Assembly (NCBI GenBank): GCA_905250125.1
Contig: CAJNOL010000239.1
Span: forward strand, 62,001 to 126,000
Source: Rotaria sordida
Taxonomy: Eukaryota; Rotifera; Eurotatoria; Philodinida; Philodinidae
Reading direction: 5' to 3'
DNA length: 64,000 nt
Below, piece by piece: positions 36,506-48,727 of this stretch (the stretch's first letter is position 1; every line of letters starts with the position of its first letter). The translations under genes and the position numbers were made by a program. The notes beneath the pieces are model-generated. The model was not told where the DNA came from. It was given only the letters and a program-made list of their open reading frames with translations, and searched no databases.

Positions 36506-38372
36506 TTAGTCATTGATATTTTGTTTTGAAAGTTTAATAAAGATTCTATTCGATGACATTGACTTCTTTTTCGATCTAACTTCGAACAATATTTGCTTCA
36601 CGGAGCATGAATCAAAAGAAAGTACACTGTAGCTGGTTGAATATCTGAAAATCTAACCGCTTTAAATTATGCATAAAAAAGAAAAAGATAAGAAAAATAA
36701 TTGGATCTTTTCATTTTGTGTTGAGCACAAGAATGACACAATGTTGAATAAAATCTAGAACTATTCAAAAAGAATTATTAACTATTTAATACCATAATTG
36801 ATGTATGTATAGATCTATTGATTTACAAAGAGGCACCACTTAAAGAAATTGGTAGCTATTTAATTGAATTTTGAAGTTATATAATAGTTATAATAGTTGT
36901 TCACTTGTTTCTTCGAATGGTTCGTTGTAGTTTAGTTCTATTGTCATTTTATTATTATTCAGAAGTGAAATATCTTTAATGATCATGAACATTATTTCAA
37001 AGATGTTATTTATGTTGAATTATTTCAATATACTTCATTTATAATTTTGTCTGATTTTTTTAATAGGAATATCATCGAAAAACTTAAGTTTTTATAAAGT
37101 GCTCATTTCTTTATTAGATGCTGAATATGATCGAGAAGAACCAAATGAAAATCCAAAATTCGAATCATCTCAGTAAAAGTTTAGGAAAATTATTTGAATA
37201 GAAAATTTCATTTGTTTTGTTTTTAGACAACGTGAAACATGATTTCCTTGGTTTTCATCATCATTTCATAGATTTAAAAATATTATTTGGTGAAAATTGA
37301 AATAATATATCATTGGTTGCTTATTTCAGTCTGTTTCATCATATTCTTACTTCTATTTCTATGTCCTATGCCTGTAAGTTTTAATGATCTATTTTTAATT
37401 TTTATTTATTTTGAATTCTTTTTTAGAGTAATAGTTGGCCTTGTCTTTCGCGCATATATCCGGGTGATTGTATCTGTTTGTACTAAAACAATTATAATAT
37501 TTTTTTTTTCTTTTACTCTGTTTTGTTTAGTAATAAATTTTTCTCATCTACAACAAGATTATTATACTTGATATAAATCAATTTCGATTTAGAAGATTCT
37601 AAGAATGTTCTATTTCTCAATTGTTAATGGATTTTTTTGGATCATGTAATATTTTTCATAGAAACTTTAAGATAAAGGATTGAAAAGCAATTTTTTTATT
37701 AATTACACCAAGATGAGATATGACAAAACAAAGACATGTTGATTGAACACGACTTGATAATAATACTTTTTCAATTGCTCTTATCGATTTCTGCGTTCGC
37801 TTTCTTTATGCTCGATCGAGAACAATTATTGACGTTTATTATATAATCAAAAAACATATATAGATAAAAAAAATATATGAATATATATGAAAATGTCTTC
37901 AATTATTTAATTGAATTATCGATTTTGATAATGATAGATGTTGACAAATAATATCTATTTCATAAATATTTAATTTATATGAAAATTTTTTTTAATTAAT
38001 AAAAAATCTTTTTTAATTGTAATATACTATTAGATTTATTAATGTGATAAGAAGCACAACATTTATCTAGTCATTGGCAAGTTTTTTTCGTTTTTTGTTT
38101 CTTAGTCAATATACGCATAAAAAATTCTTATTTTCTTTCTTAATGATCTCAAGAGCAAAAAGTGACAAAATATTTGTTGAAATAAGATGATCAAATGAAA
38201 AAGATCTCGTTTTTTGTTATGTTCAATAAAAGGTTCAACTTGAATTTTGCTCGATTAAACGAGGAAGAAAAAGAGAAAATTTATTTTGATTGTTATTTGT
38301 TTCTCAATCTTGGAAATATTTAAAATTAAAATCGATATCTTTTAATTTGATTTCCAATTTGATTGAAAGAGA
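36506..38372. other. gene-poor tract with a possible exon relic
   Basis: AT-rich. At about 37117-37247 two short stretches framed by splice-like AG and GT read DAEYDREEPNENPKFESS and then QQRET-stop, which looks like the end of a gene. Upstream (36960-37020) another fragment reads NDHEHYFKDVIYVELFQ. No family was recognised, and this may be the remnant of a decayed gene. Nothing else seen. Confidence 0.35.
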
Positions 38373-38407
38373 GTGGGTGTGGGTGTGGGTGTGGGTGTGG
38401 GTGTGGG
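38373..38407 (+). repeat. TGTGGG hexamer array (G-rich block 1)
   Basis: About six perfect copies of gtgggt/tgtggg. To my recollection TGTGGG is the telomeric repeat reported for bdelloid rotifers, so this may be interstitial telomere-type sequence. It could equally be an ordinary microsatellite. Confidence 0.75.
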
Positions 38408-38677
38408 TGGGGATGTGCAGTTTCGGTGAAAATACTGAAATACTGGCAGTGAGTAACCGACAATGAGTTCACTGACACAGTGACAACACTGACAGTGCAT
38501 GCATTGAAGTACTGAAGAAACCGAAATACCGACGTTTACTGATACAAAAATGGCAGTAAACGTCAGTAGTTCGGTTTCTTCAGTGCTTCAGTGCATGCAG
38601 TGTTAGTGTTGCCACTGTTTCAGTACACTCAGTGTAGGTGACATCAGTGATCAGTAAACTGAAACTGCACATCCCTA
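38408..38677. mobile_element. 270-bp hAT-like hairpin element in the TGTGGG array
   Basis: Almost the whole element is one inverted repeat: tggggatgtgcagtttc at the left and gaaactgcacatcccta at the right, with the arms meeting around 38546 (cgacgtttactg / cagtaaacgtc). It is flanked on both sides by ggtgtggg (38400-38407 and 38678-38685), an 8-bp duplication as expected for hAT, although the target is itself repetitive, so the match is weaker evidence than usual. It encodes nothing. Confidence 0.82.
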
Positions 38678-39035
38678 GGTGTGGGGTGTGGGTATTGGTG
38701 TGGATGTGGGTGGCTGAGGTATGGGTGCCAGTGTTGGTGTGGGTGTGGGTATGGGTGGGATGTCGGTGTGGGTGTGGGTATGGGTGGGATGTCGGTGTGG
38801 GTGTGTGTATGGGTGGGATGTCGGTGTGGGTGTCACTTGAGAGAATACTGACACCCACATGCCACACCTCACACCACACCCACACCCCACACCCACANNN
38901 NNNNNNNACACCCACATGCCACACCTCACACCACACCCACACCCCACACCCACACCAACACCCACCCACACCCACCTCACACCCACACCAACACCCACCC
39001 ACACGCCACACTCCCACACCCACACCCACACCCTA
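38678..39035. repeat. degenerate TGTGGG array switching to CCCACA
   Basis: 38678-38833 is G-rich (gtgtgggtatgggtgggatg and variants); after an 18-base spacer (about 38833-38850), 38851-39030 is the C-rich complement (cacccacaccccacaccca). This is a head-to-head arrangement. The array is degenerate, with catgccacacctcacaccac-type variants. It contains a 10-base run of N at 38898-38907. Confidence 0.8.
38898..38907. other. assembly gap (10 N) between identical flanks
   Basis: The 47 bases before the gap (38851-38897) are identical to the 47 bases after it (38908-38954). This is what an unmerged overlap of two contig ends would look like, so the gap and one copy may be artefacts. Confidence 0.85.
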
Positions 39036-40622
39036 TATCGCTTTTTTTCATAACTTGTGAAAGATTATAGTTGTTTGTTAAAATTAATTATAAATACTTC
39101 AAAACAATTTTTAACAATGTTTCTCTTATGAATATGAGCTATAAACATTCCTTTATCAGTGGTAAAAATATCAGCCCAGATGGTCAAAATATGGCAAAGA
39201 TATTCAAATTTGTCTTTATTTAGTTACTTTCTGGATACTTTAGATATTGATTGATAAAGATAATATAGAAATCGATATAATTATTTACAATTAGTGATAG
39301 TTTATTATAATCTTATATTGAAACTCACTCTCTAACTCTTAATAATTATTTTATCACATCTTCATCTATACCTCATTAAACAATTGATTGAATCATTCAA
39401 TAGTTTAATAACAATGATTGTCACATCTCAGATTGAACAAACACACTCGTAAACAACCGCAGATCGTTATATATTGATCTGTTACATGATCCAGTATTAT
39501 AATCGTATTTCTCCATATCATATACGGAGACATACGATCGTAATACTGAATCATGTAATAAATCAAAATACGATGAAATATCAAGTGTATAGGATCATTT
39601 CACAGTGCATACAAGTTTCGTGTTCTTCGTTCTAGGATATTACTCCTCGATTAATTTAGTCTTAATGCATAAATGCCCTTTTTTTTTGTCATGATACGTA
39701 GTCATTTGGACTATAATTACTATGTTAAAGATAGACACAGGTGAATTTCCGTTTCTAGATCGTATCCTTTCACTCCAGGGAAAATATTATTCTACAAATA
39801 GACCTTGTTGTAACATGCTTTACATACTTTAGAAATCTTATGTAAATAGAGTAGCAATATTCGTGGATTGTCCCATATGGAATATACATTTCCACGCAGA
39901 TAATTTTAGAAAATTCATGCAATTCATGAATATGCAAAATCCTATGAAAACATTATTGCTGAGTATATTTTTTTTGTATAGAACAGAGCACTTTGACAAT
40001 CAGAAGAGTAATAAGCGCATATTGTTAATAACGCATGATGTGGGTTTATTTGTTACTATATTCATGTCATTTCAATATCTGACAAATATTATTTGAAATA
40101 TTCCAATCAATATGTAACTTCTTTTTTGTTGTTGTGTATATTTGTCTTATTACAAATCTCAACATGTTATTAATCATATTCTCTTCTGTGCGTTGAAATC
40201 GATATATTTTTTTTTCTTGATATACGTATATTAAATTACTTTCATTTTTAGATTTAGTTGTCATGTTTTTGCTCCAATATTTCAATTAAAATATTTCAAA
40301 ATCAAATAAATCTTTATATAAATTTCATTCGATAAATATTGAAATCATTTATTTAAAATTTTATTTAATTGGTGCAAAAAAAAATATTTTCTTGAAAGAA
40401 TTCTTTGTGTATATTTTGTCAAATAAATAATAAAAGGGAATTAGGTATTGATTTATTTTTTTTCCTCTTTATTTCTGCAACAATTAGCGACAATTATATG
40501 AATCATAGACAAATAGATATACGTGTATATATATTTTTTTTTTTTGATTTTCGAAGATACATGACTAAAAGAACGATATATTTGTAAAGGAATTGACTCT
40601 AATTTTGTGATGTCTCTTTTCT
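39036..40622. other. intergenic with a hairpin element
   Basis: No gene supported; the 39863-40096 frame begins at an ATG but has no recognisable homology. An imperfect inverted repeat at about 39479-39563 (ttacatgatccagtattata / cgtaatactgaatcatgtaa) looks like a small MITE. Confidence 0.5.
39479..39563. repeat. imperfect palindrome, probable MITE core
   Basis: Arms of about 30 bases (ttacatgatccagtattata...cgtat and atacgatcgtaatactgaat...catgtaa) surround a short loop. Similarity between the flanks weakens outward, so the ends are uncertain. Confidence 0.6.
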
Positions 40623-41702
40623 TTATTGATCCATAAATCCAGATTCATATAGTTTTTCGACCAATGATGCAAGACCTTGATTGACTGCTTCTTGTGCAAA
40701 AATTGGAATTTCTTCTAAACGACCATCATGTATCATTTGAATAATATTTTGAAAATGTGTAAGTTCAGCTGGAGTCATATGAGTTTTTTCAGCAAAATTA
40801 CGAATTGTTTTTGCCACTAAAAAAAGACAAAAAAAAAAGCAACGATCAATTTTATATGATTTAAAAATAAAAATAAAAAAATTTTACCTGAAAATGCTGA
40901 TGCCAATGTATCAAACCAGAATGGATTATTTTCTTCGATACTTTTCGCAAGTCTATGGCCAAATATAAATGTATATAATTTTACACCATGTAATCCATAT
41001 TCAGCTTGAAGAAATTTTTCAATATTTTCTTTAGCTGGTCGTTTAGCTAAAGTTACAAAAAAAAACAAACAAAAGAAATGTTCATTTTTTTGGTTTTTTT
41101 TTTTGAAATGCATTCTAAAGAAAATGAATTCTACCTGCGATGCACGTTTCTTCATTTTCATCAAGATTTCCTGGACAATCACCTGGATGACCATCGCAAA
41201 TAAATTGAAGAGCAATGCATCGTTCACTTTGTGGACATTGAAATGGTTCCGATGGATCAATACATCCTAAATCATCAAAGAATATTCTCTTGTTTTACTA
41301 AAAATTGAACTAGAATACGAGGTCATCCAATAATTGAAGATTGAACCTTATTCTCAAGAGATAATTTGCAAAACTTTTATATATGTTTTGTTTTATTAGA
41401 AAATTGAAAATTTTCTCAAGAGAAAATAAACAATAATAATAACACGTACCTTTAAATTGATGAGTTGGATGTAAAACATCATAAGGTGATATTGACGAAC
41501 GTTCATTTGATGCACTACCAATTGGTTTATTTCCAAGCCATTTTTTAAATATATCAATTCGATTGCGATGAGAATTAGTTAACCAAGTTGGTTCATTATT
41601 TTGATCAGATAATTTAGCATGTGCGAAAGTAGCATAAATTTGTGTTAATATTGCTAACGAGGAAATTAGAATAGCAAACGAAGGTAAAACAGATTTCATC
41701 AT
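40623..41702 (-). CDS. prohormone-4 / IDLSRF-like neuropeptide precursor with LDLa domain
   Basis: Secreted precursor; in protostomes this family releases an IDLSRF-type peptide and keeps a conserved LDL-receptor class A module. Exons on the minus strand: 41450-41702, 41135-41266, 40888-41046, 40623-40816; phases fit, 245 aa. It begins with a signal peptide (MMKSVLPSFAILISSLAIL...). HRNRIDIFKKWLG (about 45-57) occupies the position of the IDLSRF peptide. Residues 86-126 form an LDLa module with six cysteines and the calcium-binding DENEE motif (FICDGHPGDCPGNLDENEET). The dibasic KR that follows (AAKRPAKENI) matches the AAKRP junction I recall for the family. The C-terminal part (KFLQAEYGLHGVKLYTFIFG...LYESGFMDQ) is helical and collinear with prohormone-4. 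The bioactive peptide itself is inferred; IDIF rather than IDLSRF is a real divergence. Confidence 0.85.
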
Positions 41703-44700
41703 TGTTATTGGATCTATTGCTGTCGTCTTATTAGCTTTGTCGCCTTATATACTGAGGAGAAAAAAAACGATATACTAGAAAATAAAAAAAAAAGCTTTAG
41801 AAGAATGTAAAACAAAAAAAAAAATGCTTCATTTTGCTTAGATCCGATTAATTTTTAAGTAGAAACGCATAAAAATTTCCTTTTTTTTGTCTATACCAAC
41901 GACTAAGGTCTAAAATAAAAAAAAAAAAAAGAAGAGATTTAGATATTGAATATTTCCTACACTGTTCTTCTTATTTTTATAATGAATCATCGTCTCGAAA
42001 AGATGATTAGACAATAAAAATGTGTGAGAAACAAAAAGAAGATTGATCGCACCTTTGAGATGTCTTTTTTTTTTCTATTAAGTGTAACACTATTGTTTTA
42101 GACTTATAGTACCGTTGACATATGTTTTCATAAAAACGATAATCTATTTTAATATATGAATAGGAAGATAAGGAACGGAAACCGAATCATTCAAGTGTAG
42201 ATTAACAATGATGACACGCACATAGAGATATACATTATATACGAATTGAGATGACAAACTTACGTTAACAATGTACGATTGTTACTTATAGAGATAAAAA
42301 AAAAAAAAGAAATAAAAAAAAAGAAGGTATTCTTCTCTCGAAACTTTTATTGATCAATAAGAGAGAGAAAAGGAAACAGACATAGTTACGAACCGATTCT
42401 TTTGCTATCTTCGTTGACGCGTCTTTTTTTGCATATAGATCGGACAACAAAAAAAGAATTGCGCACAATAAAAAAAAAAAAAACCAGCAAAGTACTTTTT
42501 CTTTTTTCACTCACTAATGTTGATGTGTATGCGTTAGTGAATGAATAAAATGCATGATTATTACTAATAGAGCATTTTCGTGTTTTCTATAGTCATACGC
42601 ATGATTAAAACACATTCGAACAGTCTGAGACTAAGGGAATTGCAAAAAGTACGAGAAAAAAGAATAAAAATCGGAAACAATATCAAGGATATCCTTCCAA
42701 TCGATGTCGATTCCCAGCTCTAATTTAGTCAAGTTATTGAATACTTTGTATAATGATCTATTCGTATATCATTTTGAGATGTTTGTAAAATAGATAAAAA
42801 AAAAAAAAGGAAGAAATACATTAATGATAAATTCCCTGAACAAGAAAAATATCGATGAAAAATAATATATTTTTATTGTTTATTGTTTGCCTATCGGAAA
42901 TTGTTCATGATGAACTAGAATGTTTTATCATAAATGAAACATACATTACAAAATAAAAAAGAAAGAAAGAATAATAACACTTGAATATCTCATATGAACG
43001 GATGTAATAGTTGATGAAAAAAAGACATATTATTAAATACAATAAATTCCTCTGTTGATTGAATGATTGTAAAGAAAGAAAAAAAGAAAAGAAGAAAAGA
43101 AATGATATAATAATTCCATAGTGACAATAGTTTAATTAAAAAAATTAATTCGAATATTTTCCAAAAAAACAATGACATCCGTATTCATTAAAACTCCGAT
43201 GCATGTTTTCTAAATCATTTAGAAAATCTTCTATTCACTAAAAAGACTGAACACTAATAGTCTATTATATTTTTCTATTTTCTCTCATAAAAAAATTTGT
43301 CCGCTAAAATAGTAGTGCTTAACCTCTTTCCATATACTGAACCCTTGACAAATAAATTGTTCCATTATTTAGGATATATTAAAAGAAAACAATGGTTCCG
43401 ATGTACATCTTCAATAATAAAACACCAATAGTTCAATATAACAATTAATCAATATTGAAACATATTTAGAAACAACATTTATTAATAGAAAAAGTGTACG
43501 CGCATATTGCTTGGATCTCTTTTCATTGCGAAATATATTGATGCACTTTCGAATATTATGCTTTTAGCTTTACTTTAATAGAGAATAAATAAATGGATCC
43601 ATTTCTTTCGCATGACATTAAGAAAATTCTTCATTTGACTTGACAATCATGTTATATTATTTAAATCTATAACATTTCAATATAAATATGAGAAATTCAT
43701 TCTTAAATGTTTTCATAACATATTTGTAGATAGTTGATAAGATCAGATCGATTCATTAATAACTGAATAATCAATATTGATAAAAACAATAGATAAAATA
43801 TGAATTATGCAAGTGAAAATTAATAAATAATTTAAGAAGAATATTTCGACACGTAAGATATTTGAGGTCAAAATTTGAGTGTTTCTTAAATGGGTACATT
43901 GTGAACTTGATCTAGTTCACTACTTACGTTTTGAAAATGATCCTGTTATTTTACAGAGAAAAACCTTGATTAATATGAAAAAGCATTAAAACACGTTCCT
44001 ATTGCCAGTCAAACTCATTGGAATTTGCTTATGAGCTGGCTCTAACAAAACTAATAATGATTCCAATGTGTGCTCCCCGAACTTTATTGATTTCCACACC
44101 TCATTTATCAAAGTCAAGTGAAGCATTAATGAAAAACAGCTTAATTAATTCTTTGTTTTTTTTCATATACATAGGTGTGATCACTTCAGTATAACCCATC
44201 GGAGTTTGCCCAAGAGCCAATTCCAACAGAACAAATTATGTTTCCAAATAGCATTCGTCAAACTCAAGTGAAACATTCGTCGAAAAAACATTAACTAGTC
44301 TTTTTGGTGGTATACAGGATATTGCAAAACTTAGCTATTGGCCCGTTCATGTCCATTAATAAGTGTATGTGAACACCAGATGGTGTAATTTTTTAGCTAA
44401 CGACATTTACACTTGCTGTATCCTTTAATATAAGAAACAAAGGAAAAAAATATCGATTGAGTCATTTTTTTCATTGAACAAAGATAAGAGAATTTAGAGA
44501 TAGTTCTATTCCTCAAGGAATGAAGGTTCAAGGATTTGAACAACTTTGTATGAAGGTTCACTCATCAAGTAAATCCAAGTGTAGTTTAGGTACACCATCA
44601 CATTCAATTGGTGTAATGTTCATATCAATCAGAGTATGGGTGAAGGTGAAGATCTATTTGAACTTCACTCATAGCGAAAAATAGGAGAAGCAATACGTTG

Positions 44701-44724
44701 CCCATGTTTCTTCAAAATTTTGTT

Positions 44725-45155
44725 TTTTAGGAAAAGCAATGATCACATCGTGTAATGCTGTTTCGACATTTATGTTAGTTTATCTGCATTGAAAGTATTT
44801 GATCAAGTAAATAAAGAAGATGATGGTTTAATTCTGATTAATTTAATAGAACACAATGGAAATCTTCTTGCTACAAATATTCATCCAAACATAATCTGTT
44901 CAATTTTCAATAACTCATTATAATATTACATAAAATGCAGAAGTGACTTATATATATATGCTAACTTTAATAATGTTTGACAAAAATATGGCTCTTTTTT
45001 CTCAACAACAGCATTATCACAGTGCTTTAGAAGGATTCCAGGAATTTGAAGCTAAGGAATTTCCAGCCAGAGCCCGAAATCATGTTGAAATGAGAAGTAG
45101 ATTCGCCCTGAGCATAACTTTGATCCGCACTTTCACTCCCAATCGTCTTCATTAA
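44725..45155 (+). pseudogene. possible decayed coding region, family unknown
   Basis: Fragments such as VFDQVNKEDDGLILINLIEH and QQQHYHSALEGFQEFEAKEF with ARARNHVEMRSRFALS have the composition of real protein and the codon use of neighbouring genes. They lie in different frames with stops between. No family was recognised. The 44943-45155 frame starts at an ATG, but its beginning is low quality. Confidence 0.3.
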
Positions 45156-46438
45156 TCTTCATAAGACGTTGTATTTGTATGAATATTTCGTCAATTGTAT
45201 AGTGTTCGGCACTACGTCGTGTACCGCCTTTTCATAGAAATGTGACTTATTGTGGAGATCAATGAAGTACACTTAGATTGATGCAAAAATGTTGGCCTTT
45301 CTTCCAGAACAGATTTAAGAAAAATAATCCAAGTACAATTGACTTTTATTACTCTGTCGCTTCAATGAGTTAATTTTATGTACTCCGCTCGGTTTATAAT
45401 CTATTGGGACGTTGATTTCTGGATAAAAATATGTTTATAATCAACTTTGATCAATTATGTTTATTCAAAAAGTGAGCAGTGTTATATGTAAGGGTAAAAC
45501 TTTATATATAGTACTCCTCTTTGATATCAGTGCAAACTAGACAAAAAAAGCAACTAGGTGATTTCAAGTTGATTAGAAAAAATTTTTCGAGTTTTTACTC
45601 AAGGCAATTCTTATGTTGATATGTAGTCCTTAAAGCTGAACAAAGAAGCCACATGCCAATCTTTCATTACTAGCTACACCAATGCTCTTAAGAAAAAAAG
45701 TAGTTTGCCATTGCATTTGAAAATTCAAAAATGAATTGCATAACTATGAAATGATGTATAGAAGATAGTTCAAATGCTTAAGCTTGTGACCCATAGTCTC
45801 TTAAACCAACGTTGGTTATAGGGTGTTTTAAAATCGATGAACAAAGCGGCTGTATCTGTGTTTATATCAATCTAATGTCGAGGAAAACATATATGTTGAG
45901 TTGCGTATACGGTATGTAATAATATTTTTCCAGGGACACTATCGCTATAATTTCAAAGACCATAAAAAATTATATAAAATAATACAGTTTGTTGAAAGTA
46001 GAATTCATTAGTATTAAACAATAAGACTTATGAAGACTTTCTTAGGTCGAACTCGAGAAATTTCTAGAATTCTATAGAATATAGTCATTCTTACATATCA
46101 GTAGCAAGTCATAAGACAGAAAAAAAAGATTCATTTTGAAAATAATTGAAAGGTACATCGTTCCGATGGTTATAAGACGCGATTCTAATTCATAAGACAA
46201 GGTTGTCCTTTTCCGTTCTATTGCCTTTTCGTTTCCTTGGTCTTTGGTATATGAATGATGTAATATCACTATGACAAACAATAGAAAGAATAGAGCAGCG
46301 CGTATTGTTATTTATTGCGGATCACTTTATCGTTTGGTACTTACTTTTTGTTTTTAACCTTTTTGCGCAATATTAAAAGGACAAAAAAAAGCAAAACAGA
46401 AAAGTTTAAACAGTTTATAGAATATAATATAAGGTCAT

Positions 46439-47571
46439 TTGGTAATCTATATATTTCACAAATACAAAAGAACTTCTTCTCTTAATGAAGTAATTATATT
46501 CGATTACTTAAAAACTGAATGCAATTGTATTACATTGAACACTAGAGAATCATCGATAGAATCAAATGCATCGCTTCTCATGAATCTGATGCAGCATTTA
46601 TTAATTGATCACGAGTTCCGGAAAAAGTTCGTCGCACGATTCAATTTCTTATAGAATGATAGAGAAAGTGATCTGACAAATATTTTGCTAAATATTCAAA
46701 AACTAATCCTAACTTTAAATTATTATAAGGGAGTAGAGACACCATTTTTAAAGTAAGTAATCACCAAAGGAAAAGTTCGAATGTTGTGACAAAAAAGATT
46801 GCACAAAAACAAAGAAAGTACATCGTTCCAAAAACAATCGACAATTATCGTCATAGAGAAGAACTCAAGTCATGCTATGTTATTCTAAAACCTTTAGGGA
46901 TAAGAACTCATGTCTCTGATCCATTCGAGTTTTGTAATTGTTTAAAAGACTAGAGCGAAAAGAACTTTCTTCATCTCGTACAAATTGAAAAACTTTATGT
47001 CTAGTATGATCGACTTTGGACAAAAAAAAATACTGAAGATAATTGATTAAAATGAAATGAATTAGAAAATGATTAAAAATTAAACATGCAGTGGAATTTT
47101 GTTTATTTCCACTGTTAAAAACAAAGATAAATCTTCGACTTATCAAGACTTTCGTGACATAATTTCGATTCAAAACGTATTTCCTTTTAACAAAAAAAGG
47201 AAGACGAAGAGGAACATGGGATTCATGTAGATAAAGTCATTTCTGTTCATGATAAAGCAATTTGCATGCAAGCTAACATAATCTAATTTTTGCTTCAGAA
47301 GAAAGACGTTAATTTTTGGAGTACAGATCTTTGACCTGTAAATCCATCTAATTTCATGGCGGAACAATAATTAAAAATGAAGTTGAAAAGAACGTTATCA
47401 GAAACCCAACGTAATTGTTTGTGTAAACAAACACTCAAAACACTTATTTCAGATATTATGACAAATATGGAAACAAATACTGAGCTGTTTGAAACTTTTA
47501 TATGGTCATATCCATCGAAACTTGACGCAGTGATGAAGAACCCTGATAGTCTTCATATTCATTACTGATTG
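46439..47571 (+). pseudogene. possible decayed coding region, family unknown
   Basis: Several plus-strand fragments look coding. One is LNTRESSIESNASLLMNLMQ followed by IDHEFRKKFVARF (46530-46650); another is EELKSCYVILKPLGIRTHVS (about 46860-46920). A third, at 47377-47571, reads RTLSETQRNCLCKQTLKTLI followed by MTNMETNTELFETFIWSYPS. Stops and shifts separate them. It could be a degraded gene or transposon remnant; I cannot name it. Confidence 0.3.
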
Positions 47572-48727
47572 TATTCTTTAAAAAATGAGAAAAAATAGAT
47601 ATTGTTATAGTCATCAGTTGTATATCATACTTAACTTGAGTTTAATTTCATAGAAGGATTTCTCTCTTGTCTATGATCAATGAAATCCTAGAAATTTCCA
47701 AAGTTCGTCATAATAATTGTCTTATAACTCTTCTTTAAAATACTGACAAATTCTACTGTCAATAAACTTGAATTTGATATAAAACTCATTGTTTCTGCTG
47801 TTTGATATCATAGTACTTACTACACACCCCTTGTACTTCACATTATAGTAAAGTGATCAGACAGACATACAATATTGAAATGAAATACATGAAACATCTT
47901 TTTGATTAATACTCACTTAGAACCAAACCAATGAAACATACAATCAAAAGAAAATGAAGACTTTTGCTCACAAATATAAATTAATAATCATAGATTAGAA
48001 GGTTTTCTTTTGAAAATAAATACTCAATAGAGAAAAGTTTAGAGAATGATGATATAAACTTTGTCGATGAAGCAGCAGCATGCTACGATATACTCTAAAG
48101 CATTCTGTATTCAGTATTTTATTCTGTTCTGTCAGAACAGATCAGCTAGAATCGATCGATGAGTTCAAATCACTTTCGTGCTTATTCCCTCATCCGCCAT
48201 GTACGATGACACGAGAACGTCATTGTAGTACATTTATTTAGAAAGTGCTTTTGTTGAAATGAAAAGACAAAATTTTATATTTTTATTCCTCGATATTTTA
48301 TAATAATATCATGCAGGAAAAAAAAATCTATGAAAATTTTCGTTGCTACTTCTAAGGCCACAGTCTTCTTTTTCTACTAATAATAACAATAATAACTCAA
48401 CACAATTAATCATTATCGTGCAGACCAACTCCATGAAATGGATTAACAATTAAAAATACTTGTAAGATAATTTTCTTTTGCAACATTTTTTTTTTTGCTT
48501 TTAATAATAAGAAAAACGTTAATAGAAGTTAAACAAAGTAACAAGAATACACACACATAGATGTTTTCCGAAAACTTTTTTTCAACATTGCACTACACTT
48601 CGATATTAAAATACAGAAAAAAAATTTTACTATAAAAATGATATTGGAAAAAATAAAATCAATGAATAATGTTCGAAATGCTCAAGAAGAATTTTTTTTA
48701 TTAGTTTTTGATGCTTTCTCTTTGTTT

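Larger units (their letters stand above)
41703..48727. other. 7-kb gene-poor tract with decayed coding fragments
   Basis: No intact gene recognised. Two zones (about 44725-45155 and 46439-47571) contain protein-like open fragments interrupted by stops and are listed separately. A degenerate internal duplication is visible at about 44008-44280 (tcattggaatttgcttatgagc / ccatcggagtttgcccaagagc). A hairpin (ctgttctgtcagaacag) is at about 48125-48141. The remainder is AT-rich with mononucleotide runs. Confidence 0.45.

Noticed and set aside
35784..36516. Short frames within the long-TIR element at 35.6-36.5 kb
   Set aside because: Non-ATG or low-quality frames overlapping the inverted ends on both strands; no transposase motif.
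38580..39060. Open frames rich in Cys/Val/Trp/Gly or His/Pro/Thr
   Set aside because: Translations of the TGTGGG/CCCACA array, some spanning the N gap; not genes.
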